From Roseimicrobium sp. ORNL1 (lineage in GTDB: Bacteria; Verrucomicrobiota; Verrucomicrobiia; Verrucomicrobiales; Verrucomicrobiaceae): 64,000 nucleotides of DNA. The first letter of the stretch is position 1. Each line of letters opens with the position of its first letter. The position numbers and the translations under genes are program-made. The notes under the pieces were generated by a model. The model saw only the letters and a program-made list of their open reading frames with translations, made no database searches and had not been told where the DNA came from. Shown one piece after another: positions 52,852 to 62,103 of this stretch. The stretch is from positions 1,240,001-1,304,000 of the forward strand of contig NZ_CP049143.1 of NCBI RefSeq assembly GCF_011044495.1. Reading direction: 5' to 3'.

Positions 52852-54045
52852 ATGACTGCTGCGTTTCGAACCCTGTTTAAAAATCGAGGAGAGGCCGTTG
52901 CCTTCGCGCTCTTTGCGGCCCTCATTTTGGTTGTCCTTCCGCTGGTGCTTCCCATCTTCCGCCTGAACCTGGTCGGCAAGTACCTGACCTTTGGCTTCGT
53001 CGCCATCGGCCTCGTCCTGCTGTGGGGCCGCTGCGGGATTCTGAGCCTGGGCCAGGGCGTATTCTTCGGTCTCGGAGGATACGCCATGGCCATGTTCCTG
53101 AAGCTGGAGGCGTCTGACCCGCAGAGCACGGCGATTCAGAGCACGCCGGGCATCCCTGACTTCATGGACTGGAACCAACTCACCGCGCTGCCGTGGTTCT
53201 GGGAGCCCTTCAAGAGTTTTACCTTCACCACCTTTGCGGTCTTCCTGCTGCCAGGCATCATCGCCTTCGTCATCGGCTGGGCCATGTTCCGCAGAAGGGT
53301 GGGGGGCGTGTACTTCGCCATCATCACCCAGGCCATCGCGCTCATTATGTCGCTCGGCATTGATGGAAACCAGGGCTACACCGGGGGAAGAAACGGCATC
53401 ACGGACTTGAGGACGCTGATGGGCTGGGACATCCGGTCCACGGGCGCGCAGTACACCCTCTACTTCGTCTGCGTGGCGCTGCTTATCCTCGCCGCACTCT
53501 TCGCCAAGTACATCATCAACACCCGCACAGGTCGTGTGCTCATGGCCATTCGCGACCGTGAGGAGCGTGTGCGCTTCTCGGGATACAACGTAGCCATCTT
53601 CCGCACGTTCGTATTCACGATTGCGGCCATGCTCGCCGGCTTGGGCGGTGCGCTCTTCGTCCTGCAGGTGGGCTTCATGTCCCCCTCCATCATCGGCATC
53701 GTGCCTTCGATTGAGATGGTCATCTTCACCGCGGTGGGCGGCAGGCTTTCCGTGATTGGCGCCATCCTCGGGTGCTTGATTGTGAACTTCGGCAAGACGG
53801 CCTTCTCGGAGGCTTATCCCGATGCCTGGCTCTACCTCATGGGTGGCACCTTCATCGCGGTAGTGATGTTCTTCCCGGATGGACTGGCGGGCATTCTCGA
53901 CAAGTCCAAAGGGGCCAAGGAAAAGCTCATCGCACTCGGTGGCAAGACCGCCGGACTCATCCGCGGTCTGAAAGCGAAGACTACTCCCGCCACCGCTGGC
54001 GCTGCTCCTGCAGTCACCACTGACATCCCCAACCGCGCAGATTGA
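52852..54045 (+). CDS. urtC: Urea/amide ABC transporter permease UrtC
   Basis: A 397-residue LivM/UrtC-type permease starting at the ATG at 52852; a longer open frame upstream overlaps urtB and is not coding. GLVLLWGRCGILSLGQGVFFGLGGY, YFAIITQAIALIMS, GYTGGRNGITDLRTL and RDREERVRFSGYNV are typical. The C-terminus carries an extra Ala/Thr-rich tail. It lies 53 bp after urtB and 9 bp before urtD. Confidence 0.93.
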   Translation: MTAAFRTLFKNRGEAVAFALFAALILVVLPLVLPIFRLNLVGKYLTFGFVAIGLVLLWGRCGILSLGQGVFFGLGGYAMAMFLKLEASDPQSTAIQSTPGIPDFMDWNQLTALPWFWEPFKSFTFTTFAVFLLPGIIAFVIGWAMFRRRVGGVYFAIITQAIALIMSLGIDGNQGYTGGRNGITDLRTLMGWDIRSTGAQYTLYFVCVALLILAALFAKYIINTRTGRVLMAIRDREERVRFSGYNVAIFRTFVFTIAAMLAGLGGALFVLQVGFMSPSIIGIVPSIEMVIFTAVGGRLSVIGAILGCLIVNFGKTAFSEAYPDAWLYLMGGTFIAVVMFFPDGLAGILDKSKGAKEKLIALGGKTAGLIRGLKAKTTPATAGAAPAVTTDIPNRAD

Positions 54046-54054
54046 TTTACCCCT

Positions 54055-54801
54055 ATGATGCCGAACGAAAACTTTGTGCTGGAGGTGGAAGACCTCGGCG
54101 TGTCCTTCGATGGATTCAAGGCGGTGGATGGGTTCAACTTCTACCTGAACCGCAACTCTGTACACGTCATCATCGGCCCGAACGGTGCCGGCAAGACCAC
54201 AGTGCTGGATCTCATCTGTGGCAAGACGAGAGCCACCTCGGGCAGCGTGAAGTTCAAGGACAAGAACATCCGCGGCAACCGTGAGTACCGCATCGTGCGC
54301 CAGGGTATCGGGAGAAAATTCCAGACACCCTCCATCTACGAAAATCTCACCGTGTTGGAGAATCTGGAACTCTCCCACCCGAAGGGGCGAGGCATCTTCA
54401 GTTGCCTCTTCTACCGGCGCAAACCGGAGATCATGCAGGTGTGCCTGGATGTCGCGAAGGAAATTGGTCTGGATGACAAGCTGGATACGGAGGGCGGCAT
54501 TCTCAGCCACGGGCAGAAGCAATGGCTGGAGATTGGCATGCTGCTCATGCAGAACCCGGAGATCATCATGCTGGATGAACCGGTGGCCGGCATGAGTGTG
54601 AAGGAACGCGAGGCCACCTCCAGGCTCATCCGCAAAATCTGCCAGAACCGCTCGGTCATCGTCATCGAGCATGACATGGAGTTCGTGAAGGAAATCGCCG
54701 ACCGCGTCACGGTCATGCACATGGGCAAGGTCCTCTCCGAGGGCTCCATGGAGACCGTGCAGAACGACCCGAAGGTCATCGAGGTCTACATCGGCCACTG
54801 A
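54055..54801 (+). CDS. urtD: Urea/amide ABC transporter ATPase UrtD
   Basis: A 248-residue LivG/UrtD ATPase. Walker A is GPNGAGKTT (41-49), the signature is LSHGQKQWLEIG, and Walker B is IIMLDEPVAGMS, followed by VIVIEHDMEFV with the switch His. It energises import with the second ATPase, encoded 31 bp downstream. Confidence 0.94.
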   Translation: MMPNENFVLEVEDLGVSFDGFKAVDGFNFYLNRNSVHVIIGPNGAGKTTVLDLICGKTRATSGSVKFKDKNIRGNREYRIVRQGIGRKFQTPSIYENLTVLENLELSHPKGRGIFSCLFYRRKPEIMQVCLDVAKEIGLDDKLDTEGGILSHGQKQWLEIGMLLMQNPEIIMLDEPVAGMSVKEREATSRLIRKICQNRSVIVIEHDMEFVKEIADRVTVMHMGKVLSEGSMETVQNDPKVIEVYIGH

Positions 54802-54832
54802 CACATCATCTTATCCTATAAACCATCCCATC

Positions 54833-55522
54833 ATGTTTGATGTCAAAAATCTCAAGGTAGCCTACGGGCAGAGCGTGGTGATTCCGGATTTGAGCTTTAG
54901 CGCCGCTGAAAGCGAAATCTTGGGCATCGTGGGACGCAACGGCATGGGGAAGACGACGCTTTTCCGCAGCCTCATCGGCATGATTCCCACGGCGGATGGC
55001 TCGGTCTCCATCAAGGGCAAAGAAATCACCCACAAGCCCTCCTACAAGCGCGTGTCCGAGGGAGTGGCCTTCGTGCCGCAGGGCCGCATGATCTTCCCCT
55101 ACCTCTCGGTGTATGAGAATCTCATCTCCGGGGTGAAGGGCAGCGTGAGTGAGGAGGCGGTGAATGAAATCTACTCCCTCTTCCCCGTGCTGCGCGACAT
55201 GAAGAACCGCAAGGGCGGCAACCTCTCCGGCGGCCAGCAGCAGCAGCTCGCCATCGGTCGCGCGCTGATGACGAATCCCAGTGTGCTGCTCCTCGATGAG
55301 CCGACCGAGGGTATCCAGCCCTCCATCATCAAGGACATCTCCCGCAGCCTGCGCGAGATCCGCGACATGAAGAAGCTCACCATCATCGTGAGCGAGCAGG
55401 TGCTCTCCTTCGTCCTCGATACCTGCGACCGCATCGCGGTGATCGACAAGGGCAAGCTCATTCGCGAGGACAAACGCGACGCCGTCGATGCCGCCAAGAT
55501 CAAGGCCATGCTCGCGGTGTGA
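54833..55522 (+). CDS. urtE: Urea/amide ABC transporter ATPase UrtE
   Basis: A 229-residue LivF/UrtE ATPase. Walker A is GRNGMGKTT (34-42), the signature is LSGGQQQQLAIGRAL and Walker B is VLLLDEPTEGIQPS, a run typical of UrtE. It is the last transporter gene and lies 87 bp before formamidase. Confidence 0.94.
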   Translation: MFDVKNLKVAYGQSVVIPDLSFSAAESEILGIVGRNGMGKTTLFRSLIGMIPTADGSVSIKGKEITHKPSYKRVSEGVAFVPQGRMIFPYLSVYENLISGVKGSVSEEAVNEIYSLFPVLRDMKNRKGGNLSGGQQQQLAIGRALMTNPSVLLLDEPTEGIQPSIIKDISRSLREIRDMKKLTIIVSEQVLSFVLDTCDRIAVIDKGKLIREDKRDAVDAAKIKAMLAV

Positions 55523-55609
55523 TGAGGGCAGTGATGCCTCATCCCAGGACTCGTCTGGGCGCCGCCATCCCAATTTGCCAAACCAAAAACCACAACGTCT
55601 GCACACGCT

Positions 55610-56830
55610 ATGAAAACACTGATCAAAGTTGACCTCAACGCTTCTCCCGAATCCCAGGAATACCTTCACAACCGCTGGCACCCGGATATTCCCATGGTCG
55701 CCACCGTCAAGCCTGGCGACGAGTTCCGGGTTGAATGCATTGACTGGACGGGCAGCCAGATTCTGAACGACGACAACGCCAAGGACGTGGAGGTCGTCGA
55801 CCTTTCCAAGGTACACTATCTCAGCGGCCCAATCGGTGTGGAAGGCGCGGAGCCCGGAGACCTTCTCGTGGTGGATATCCTGGACGTGGGTGTCCTCGAA
55901 GAATCCGCGTGGGGCTTCACCGGCATTTTCGCCAAGACCAATGGTGGTGGCTTCCTCACGGAGCACTATCCAGATGCGCGCAAGGCGTGCTGGGATTTCC
56001 ACGGCATCTACACCTCCTCCCGCCACATTCCCAAGGTGGAATTCGCCGGCGTCATGCACCCTGGTCTCATCGGCTGCCTTCCTTCCAAGGAGATGCTTGA
56101 GACGTGGAACACTCGTGAAAAGGAACTCTACGACACCAACCCGGATCGCGTCCCCGCTCTCGCGGCTCTGCCCTACGCTCCCACGGCGCACATGGGCAAG
56201 CTGACCGGCGAAGCCAAGGAGAAGGCCGCTGCCGAGGGAGCCCGTACCGTGCCACCCCGTGAACATGGTGGTAACTGCGACATCAAGAACCTGACAAAGG
56301 GTTCCAAGGTGTATTTCCCTGTCTATGTGAAGGATGGCGGACTCTCCATGGGGGACATCCATTTCAGCCAGGGCGATGGTGAAATCACCTTCTGCGGCGC
56401 CATTGAAATGGCTGGTTACCTCGACCTGCGCGTCAGCCTCATCAAGGGCGGCGTGGCGAAGTATGGCATCGTGAATCCCATCTTCGAACCGAGCCCGCTC
56501 TCCCCTGAGTACAAGCGCCACCTCATCTTCGAAGGCATCTCCGTGGATGAGACCGGCAAGCAGCACTACCTGGATCCGCATGTCTCGTACCGCATGGCGT
56601 GTCTCAACGCCATCGAGTACATGAAGAAGTTCGGCTACACGGGTGAGCAGGCTTATGCCATCCTTGGCACCGCTCCGGTAGAGGGACGAATCAGCGGCAT
56701 TGTGGATATCCCGAACGCCTGCGCCACGCTTTGGCTGCCGACGGAGATCTTCGACTTCGACATCCGGCCCAATGCCGATGGACCCACCATCAAGGTGGAG
56801 CCCGGCACGGACCTCGCCGTGGTTTCATAA
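55610..56830 (+). CDS. fmdA: Formamidase
   Basis: A 406-residue enzyme of the FmdA/AmdA acetamidase/formamidase family, nearly the same length as Methylophilus FmdA. It hydrolyses formamide to formate and ammonia. Conserved segments include HNRWHPDIP, YLSGPIGVEGAEPGDLLVVDI, FAGVMHPGLIGCLPS, PPREHGGNCDIKNLTKGS and GDIHFSQGDGEITFCGAIEM. It follows the urt genes, so imported amides can be split at once to supply ammonium. Confidence 0.95.
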   Translation: MKTLIKVDLNASPESQEYLHNRWHPDIPMVATVKPGDEFRVECIDWTGSQILNDDNAKDVEVVDLSKVHYLSGPIGVEGAEPGDLLVVDILDVGVLEESAWGFTGIFAKTNGGGFLTEHYPDARKACWDFHGIYTSSRHIPKVEFAGVMHPGLIGCLPSKEMLETWNTREKELYDTNPDRVPALAALPYAPTAHMGKLTGEAKEKAAAEGARTVPPREHGGNCDIKNLTKGSKVYFPVYVKDGGLSMGDIHFSQGDGEITFCGAIEMAGYLDLRVSLIKGGVAKYGIVNPIFEPSPLSPEYKRHLIFEGISVDETGKQHYLDPHVSYRMACLNAIEYMKKFGYTGEQAYAILGTAPVEGRISGIVDIPNACATLWLPTEIFDFDIRPNADGPTIKVEPGTDLAVVS

Positions 56831-56927
56831 AACAACCCCACTCCCATCACTCCCGAGAGCTCCAGAGTCCAATCCTCGGAGCTCCTCGTGGAGGGGGCAG
56901 AACCTTCAACGTCCATCTTCCTTCCTC

Positions 56928-57323
56928 ATGCCTGTTTACAATTATTCCTGCGAGGACTGCGGTGCCTTCGAACTTTTCCGCAGCATTGAAGAGCGCAATC
57001 ACGCCGCGACGTGTCCTGTATGCAGTGGACTCGCGGAGCGCTTCATCGTCGCGCCGAATCTCGCGCTCATGAATCGCAACGTCCGATTCGCCCACACCAC
57101 CAACGAGCGCAGCCGCCATGAGCCCCGCTTCAGCACCGGCGGCCCCGCTGCGATGGAGGCGGAGATGTCTCCCAAACGCCGACGCGGACACACCTGCAGC
57201 AGTGGCTGCAATCACGGCCCCGCCGGCTCTAAAGGTGTGCGGCAGAAACGCTACGTGGAAACCAAGCTCGGCAAGCTCCAGGCGCAGAAGCAAAGCGCGC
57301 GGCCTTGGATGCTGGGGCACTAA
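56928..57323 (+). CDS. fmdB: FmdB-family zinc-ribbon protein
   Basis: A 131-residue protein starting MPVYNYSCEDCG, the standard FmdB opening. Cysteine pairs at 8/11 and 29/32 (CPVC) form a zinc ribbon. A second Cys/His cluster (CSSGCNH) lies near residue 85 in an otherwise basic tail. FmdB is a putative regulator associated with formamidase operons, and this one follows fmdA by 97 bp. The exact role of the family is not settled. Confidence 0.85.
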   Translation: MPVYNYSCEDCGAFELFRSIEERNHAATCPVCSGLAERFIVAPNLALMNRNVRFAHTTNERSRHEPRFSTGGPAAMEAEMSPKRRRGHTCSSGCNHGPAGSKGVRQKRYVETKLGKLQAQKQSARPWMLGH

Positions 57324-57448
57324 GGGAGGAGCATTTTGGTCAAGGCATCATGTGACCGAGAGAGGGGCAGGCAACGCCAGTCCTCAACGAGGCATTAGAC
57401 AAGGGATGCATTGGCGTCAGGTTGAGGATGCGGAAGTGGTGCCGAGGG

Positions 57449-57623
57449 CCTTGGACTGCGCGCAGCCCTGCCGCCGCTTTCCCTCAGTGCAGCCTGCTGC
57501 ACGCCTCACCGCGACGAAGTAGCCAAGCTCTTCTGGACACGTCACCCTATGAGCGGGTGTCACCATCGCCACAGCAGGCTGTGGACTCTGGAAAGCGGCA
57601 GCAGGGCTGCGCGCAGTCCAAGG
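57449..57623. repeat. Family A inverted-repeat element, copy 4
   Basis: Arms of 34 bases lie at 57449-57482 and 57590-57623 and pair with one or two mismatches. Interior and outer flanks match copy 1, including GGACGCTGCGCGTCAC on the right and a shared GGATCATTCGTGTG just beyond it. It fills the gap between fmdB and the convergent hypothetical gene, whose last codons overlap this flank. Confidence 0.9.
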
Positions 57624-57647
57624 ACGCTGCGCGTCACAGCATCCGGA

Positions 57648-58148
57648 TCATTCGTGTGCATTCCCCTCCTGCTCCACCACCACCACCCGCGCAGGCAGCA
57701 CCTCATTGCTATAGACCTTCTCCGTTTTCTTCCCAAATCGATTCCAAAAGAACACGCCAGAGGTGTTTTCACTCACCCACTTCCCATCCTCGAAATTCTC
57801 AAGAGTCCACTTGTAAGGCGTCTCGTTGGAAAGCCTCTCCCGGATGCGCATGGAGGGACTGAGCAAGTCTCGCAGCAGGCCCAGCATGCTGGCCACGAAC
57901 TCGGTCTTCGGATCCTCGCTCAGGCAGTGGCCGTGCCAGCCCTCGCCACGGAAGGTGATCTCGTCCGTATCAATCTGGATCATGATATCAAAACCGGCAT
58001 CACCCTTTCCTGCGATTTCGAGGATCGCATGATCCTCATCACCATCAATCGACCATGTGTGCTGGATCTCCGGGTGCCCGGCAAGGAACCTCCTGGCCTG
58101 CGAAACAAAGAGGCGGCATAGCTCGGCGTCGCGTTCATGTTCGGTCAC
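57648..58148 (-). CDS. Hypothetical cytoplasmic protein
   Basis: A 166-residue protein of unrecognised family, starting with GTG. It is mixed alpha/beta (FDIMIQIDTDEITFRGEGWHGHC) without signal or membrane segments. Its stop codon falls in the flank of a family A repeat, so the last residues may derive from the repeat insertion. Confidence 0.55.
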   Translation of the reverse strand: MTEHERDAELCRLFVSQARRFLAGHPEIQHTWSIDGDEDHAILEIAGKGDAGFDIMIQIDTDEITFRGEGWHGHCLSEDPKTEFVASMLGLLRDLLSPSMRIRERLSNETPYKWTLENFEDGKWVSENTSGVFFWNRFGKKTEKVYSNEVLPARVVVVEQEGNAHE

Positions 58149-58218
58149 CGCATTACCTTGGAGGGTGTGCGGCCTCCGGCAATTGCCGCTTTATTCACTG
58201 TGTGCATTCCATTCATGC

Positions 58219-58293
58219 AATTCGCCGGCTGCCGATGGTTGCGTTTTAAGAATAGCTTTGCTGCACTCGCCATCTGAAGCACGGTCTTATGCC
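58219..58293. repeat. Diverged 75 bp direct repeat, copy 1
   Basis: This stretch matches 59164-59238 at about 60 of 75 positions by eye, including AATTCGCCG, GCTTTGCT, CACTCGC and TCTGAAGCA. The two copies flank the NTF2-fold gene. Confidence 0.7.
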
Positions 58294-58346
58294 GACAATC
58301 TCATCTCGCAGTCGCAATGAGTTGTCAGCTGTTCATTGAATAAGCA

Positions 58347-59114
58347 TTAACTAACCTTCAGATTCGTGGAAGCCATCCCCGTCACCATGTTGAAGGGGAC
58401 TGACGCGTGTGAGTGAGTGACTTTCCACACGCCGTCCAGCTTCTGGAAACCCAGCGTGGATCTCCACGTCATGTCGATTTCTTCTCCGTCGTCTTTCTTT
58501 GTGCCGATCACATGGTTCAGGCAGTGGCAGAAGGCAACCTCGTCATCAATGGTGATGTCCACGTCTTTGAGTTCGTATTGAATCGGTCCCTCAAATGAAG
58601 AGAGCCACTGAGCCGCGCGCTCACCGACTTCTTTGGAAGACACATATCGGAGAGGTTCCAGGACGTCGAACACGATCATGTCCTCCGCATAGTCCTTGAG
58701 CAAGGCCTGGGCGTCCCTGGCGCGGATGGCTTCGATGGTGCCATCAAGAATGGCCTGGATGGCCTCTTCGTTTACTTCGCTCGCTATATCGCTGCCGAAG
58801 TACACATCCACATGACGCACCTTGCCAGCGTGAGTTTTGAAGAATTCGGTGTTGCGAAAGGCACTGCCGTCAGCTCGCTCGCAGCGATAGGTTACAAAAC
58901 CTTCGTCGCCATCGGTGAAGAGCTTTTCGATGAGAAAGTTCTGATGCTCAGTTCCATTCGGCCAGCAGCGCTCCATGTACGCCGCCTTGTCGATATTGTC
59001 ATCAAGAGGGCTGCTGAAGGTGAAATCATCCGCGAGCAGGCTTTCGAAGGCCTTGCGGTCCCGTGATTGGTAGGCGCCATAGCAGGCGTGGATGAGGGTG
59101 GCGGTGTCGTTCAT
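58347..59114 (-). CDS. Tandem NTF2-fold (SnoaL/DUF4440-like) protein
   Basis: A 255-residue protein made of two NTF2-fold domains. The first (about 1-115) starts ACYGAYQSRDRKAFESLLADDFTF and resembles SnoaL-like domains. The second (about 118-250) has ILDGTIEAIRARDAQALLKDYAEDMIVFDVLEPL and a typical ending WKVTHSHASVPFNM, close to ketosteroid-isomerase-like DUF4440/SnoaL_3 proteins. Single-domain proteins are usual, so a fusion is less common. Function is unassigned; binding of a small ligand is likely. It is flanked by diverged direct repeats. Confidence 0.75.
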   Translation of the reverse strand: MNDTATLIHACYGAYQSRDRKAFESLLADDFTFSSPLDDNIDKAAYMERCWPNGTEHQNFLIEKLFTDGDEGFVTYRCERADGSAFRNTEFFKTHAGKVRHVDVYFGSDIASEVNEEAIQAILDGTIEAIRARDAQALLKDYAEDMIVFDVLEPLRYVSSKEVGERAAQWLSSFEGPIQYELKDVDITIDDEVAFCHCLNHVIGTKKDDGEEIDMTWRSTLGFQKLDGVWKVTHSHASVPFNMVTGMASTNLKVS

Positions 59115-59163
59115 GGCGGTCTCCCTTTACTTTCAATCGCCTGTGGGGGAGGGGAGTGGAGAG

Positions 59164-59238
59164 AATTCGCCGACTGCCGGTGGTGGCGTTTTTGGGAGGG
59201 CTTTGCTACACTCGCTGTCTGAAGCATTGCCTCATGCC
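59164..59238. repeat. Diverged 75 bp direct repeat, copy 2, overlapping the gpsA start
   Basis: The counterpart of 58219-58293. Its last bases include the gpsA start codon (59234), so copy 1 may be a duplicate of the gpsA leader. Confidence 0.7.
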
Positions 59239-60295
59239 CACCAGCACCTCACCGTCTTCCTCTTCTTTTTCTTCCGAAAGTGTCCCTCCACTCAAGTCCG
59301 CCCTCGTTCTGGGCGCGGGGAGCTGGGGCACGGCATTGGCAGATATGCTCGCGCGTCGTGGGCTCGACGTTGTCTTCTGGGGCCGCGATGAAGCGCTGAT
59401 GAGTGGCATGGCCAGCACGCGGCACAATGAGCGCTACCTGCCGGAATTGGAAATTCACGAGCGTGTCGTGCCCACGCATGATTTCGCCGTGCTCAAGGAG
59501 GCTCAGTTTGATCTCGTAGTCTTCGTAGTGCCTTCCAAGGGCTTGCGCGCCGTGTCCGCACAGCTTCACGACGCAGGCGTGTTTCACGGAAACGAACTCC
59601 TCCTTTCTTGCACGAAGGGCATTGAAATGAGCACGGGCAAGACCATGTCCGGCGTGTTGGGGGATGTTTTTCCCCAGCATCGGCATGCGGCACTCTCCGG
59701 ACCGAATCACGCCGAGGAAATCTCCCGCCAGATGCCGAGTGCCGGTGTCGTGGCGTGTGATGACGCCGCCTCCGGGCTGGCTCTACAGGGCTGCTTCACG
59801 CTCCCGTGGTTCCGCTGCTACACGAGTGAGGATGTGTTGGGCGTCGAATGGGCCGGTGCGATGAAAAACGTCTATGCCATCGCTGCAGGCATCGCGCGCG
59901 GGTTGAACTTGGGGGACAACGCCATCGCCGCGCTCGTCACACGTGGCCTCGCTGAAATGGTGCGTCTGGGTGTCGCGCGCGGGGGGCAGGTGGAGACCTT
60001 TTACGGTCTCAGTGGGGTGGGGGATCTGGTGGCCACCTGTTACTCCGAACACAGCCGCAACAACCGCGTGGGCAAGCTTCTCGGCCAGGGCATGCCCCTT
60101 CCTGAAATCATCGCCAGCACCCGCATGGTCGCTGAGGGTGTGCCTAATACAGAGAGCCTGTGGCACTCCGCCCGTGAGGCCGGCGTGCGCACCCCGCTGA
60201 TGGATGCTGTCTATGGCGTGCTCTACGAGAACAAGCCGCCCAAACGCGCCTTGCAGGAGCTTCTTGGCCGCGACCCGCGACCGGAGAACGACTGA
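59234..60295 (+). CDS. gpsA: Glycerol-3-phosphate dehydrogenase [NAD(P)+]
   Basis: GpsA reduces dihydroxyacetone phosphate to sn-glycerol-3-phosphate for phospholipid synthesis. From the ATG at 59234 the protein has 353 residues with a Ser-rich start of about 20 residues. The NAD loop GAGSWGTALA, CTKGIE, SGPNHAEEIS, EWAGAMKNVYAIAAG with the catalytic Lys, LGDNAIAALVTRGLAEM and GLSGVGDLVATC are all present. It is monocistronic. Confidence 0.95.
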   Translation: MPTSTSPSSSSFSSESVPPLKSALVLGAGSWGTALADMLARRGLDVVFWGRDEALMSGMASTRHNERYLPELEIHERVVPTHDFAVLKEAQFDLVVFVVPSKGLRAVSAQLHDAGVFHGNELLLSCTKGIEMSTGKTMSGVLGDVFPQHRHAALSGPNHAEEISRQMPSAGVVACDDAASGLALQGCFTLPWFRCYTSEDVLGVEWAGAMKNVYAIAAGIARGLNLGDNAIAALVTRGLAEMVRLGVARGGQVETFYGLSGVGDLVATCYSEHSRNNRVGKLLGQGMPLPEIIASTRMVAEGVPNTESLWHSAREAGVRTPLMDAVYGVLYENKPPKRALQELLGRDPRPEND

Positions 60296-60581
60296 ATCAA
60301 GCCAGCAGCGCCGTACGGAAGAACGAGGGTGCGCATGACATCCGAATTTCCCTTCGGAACTCGACGTCCATTTTCATGAGGCGCATTTTGCGCTCTTACC
60401 ACCATGGAGGCGCGCTCAAAAAATGCCCGGGTGTGCCAGAAAGATGACCCAAATGAATGTTTTTCTTAAAAAATCAAAGAAAACGGGTTGAGTGCCGTGA
60501 AGCGGGGGTGTTACCCTACACGCCCTCCTCACCCGGAGTCCCCCCACCCCCTCGTGAAATCTTAAACCAAGGAGAACGCCT

Positions 60582-62018
60582 GTGAAGTTCAAGTGCCCAA
60601 CGTGCGGAATGAGTCTGAAAGCAGAGCCAGAAATGGCGGGCAAGGTTGTCCGCTGCCCTGGCTGCAACACCAAGCTCCAGATTCCGGAGAGCGCGGCGGC
60701 GACTACGCCTTCCAGCGCCGTGGGTGGTGCACCGAGCGCTCCCGCTGCCGGTGGCCTTCCACTTCCTGATGCCGCTGGTGGCCTGCCGCCCAGCAGCAGC
60801 AGCGCTCCTCAGGAGCAATTGAGTTTCCAGCAAGAGAAGCCCCAGCGCACTGGCTGGAAGGAGACGGACCCCACGAACCCCAATGGCTTCGTCACCTTCG
60901 GCATCGGTCTCGTGCTCACGCTTACTTGGTTCGGTATCGTGTTCCCCTTCCAGGCTGAGGCCGGCAAGGACATGTCCAAGTTCACCTCCATGGAGTTCGT
61001 GGCGAACGTGTTCTACAAGCACCTTGAGGTCAGCTTCATCAATACGCTCTTCTTCTTCTGGGCGATGGCCATCTTGTACCTCAAGTTCCAGAAGCTGCGC
61101 CACCAGCGCGAGGCGCTCCTGCTGGACGTGCTGCCCCAAGAACTGGGCCAGCAGATCAATTCCCAGAACGTGGGCACCTTCATCGACCACGTGTACAACC
61201 TTCCCCACCGCCTGCGGGACAGCCTCATGGTGAACCGCATTCGCAAGGCGCTCGAGCTCTTCGAAGTGAAGACCTCCACTTCCGAGGTGAGCAACATGAT
61301 GACCAGCCAGTCTGGCATCGATGCCGCGCGCATCGGGGGCAGCTACATCATGACCCGTGCGTTCCTCTGGGCCATTCCGCTCATGGGCTTCATCGGAACG
61401 GTTATCGGTCTTTCTCACGCCATCTCGGGCATGAGCTTCCGTGACATGGGCAACGTGGACGCCATCATCAACTCTCTCGGTGCGGTGACGAGCGGCCTGG
61501 GTACCGCGTTCGACGCGACGCTCCTCGGTCTTATCTTCGCCGTTGTTCTCAACTTCCCCATGAACTCGCTGGCGAAGGCGGAAGACGAAACGCTGAACGA
61601 GATCGACGCCTTCTGCAACGAAGTGCTCCTGCCGCGTCTGCATGACGGTGCTGGCGCCGCCAACGGCGACATCGGCGCCATCGCGGACTCCGTCATCAAG
61701 GGCCTGTCCACCACCCAGCGAGAGTTCCTCACGGACCTGAACGAGCTCTCCAAGCGTATGAATGAGTACGCCACCAATCTGGACCGTCGCTCGGACGCCT
61801 TCCAGGCCGTGGTGCAGAAGGAATTCATCAACAACATGACCACGATGCGTGGAGAAGTGGAGGGTGCGCTGCGCGACTCCATGAAGATGACCTCGCAGTA
61901 CATCGCGGCGCTGGAGACCGGCATCCGCGGCCTGAATACCGTGCTCAAGGAGCTCGGCGAAAAGCAGATCATCATCCAGCAGACCAAGAAAAAGGGCTGG
62001 TTCAGCCGCGGAGAGTAA
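60582..62018 (+). CDS. Zinc-ribbon fused ExbB/MotA-family proton channel
   Basis: A 478-residue protein starting at a GTG with a good AAGGAG site 7 bases upstream. An MJ0042-type zinc ribbon (CPTC 5-8, CPGC 25-28) and a Pro/Ser-rich linker precede four membrane helices (about 103-123, 150-170, 260-283, 303-330). The last two, in IPLMGFIGTVIGLSHAI and GLGTAFDATLLGLIFAVVLN, carry the MotA/TolQ/ExbB signature. A C-terminal cytoplasmic coiled coil follows (about 345-470). Two single-helix proteins with ExbD-like aspartates are encoded next, so the cluster should form a stator with an unusual cytoplasmic zinc module. Confidence 0.88.
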   Translation: MKFKCPTCGMSLKAEPEMAGKVVRCPGCNTKLQIPESAAATTPSSAVGGAPSAPAAGGLPLPDAAGGLPPSSSSAPQEQLSFQQEKPQRTGWKETDPTNPNGFVTFGIGLVLTLTWFGIVFPFQAEAGKDMSKFTSMEFVANVFYKHLEVSFINTLFFFWAMAILYLKFQKLRHQREALLLDVLPQELGQQINSQNVGTFIDHVYNLPHRLRDSLMVNRIRKALELFEVKTSTSEVSNMMTSQSGIDAARIGGSYIMTRAFLWAIPLMGFIGTVIGLSHAISGMSFRDMGNVDAIINSLGAVTSGLGTAFDATLLGLIFAVVLNFPMNSLAKAEDETLNEIDAFCNEVLLPRLHDGAGAANGDIGAIADSVIKGLSTTQREFLTDLNELSKRMNEYATNLDRRSDAFQAVVQKEFINNMTTMRGEVEGALRDSMKMTSQYIAALETGIRGLNTVLKELGEKQIIIQQTKKKGWFSRGE

Positions 62019-62103
62019 CTCTGGACCGCCTGCGCCGGGATGGGCTTGCCTTCCCTCCCGGCGGTGAAGTACACTTGCCCCGTCCCCGCCCCCGTCTTCT
62101 TCC

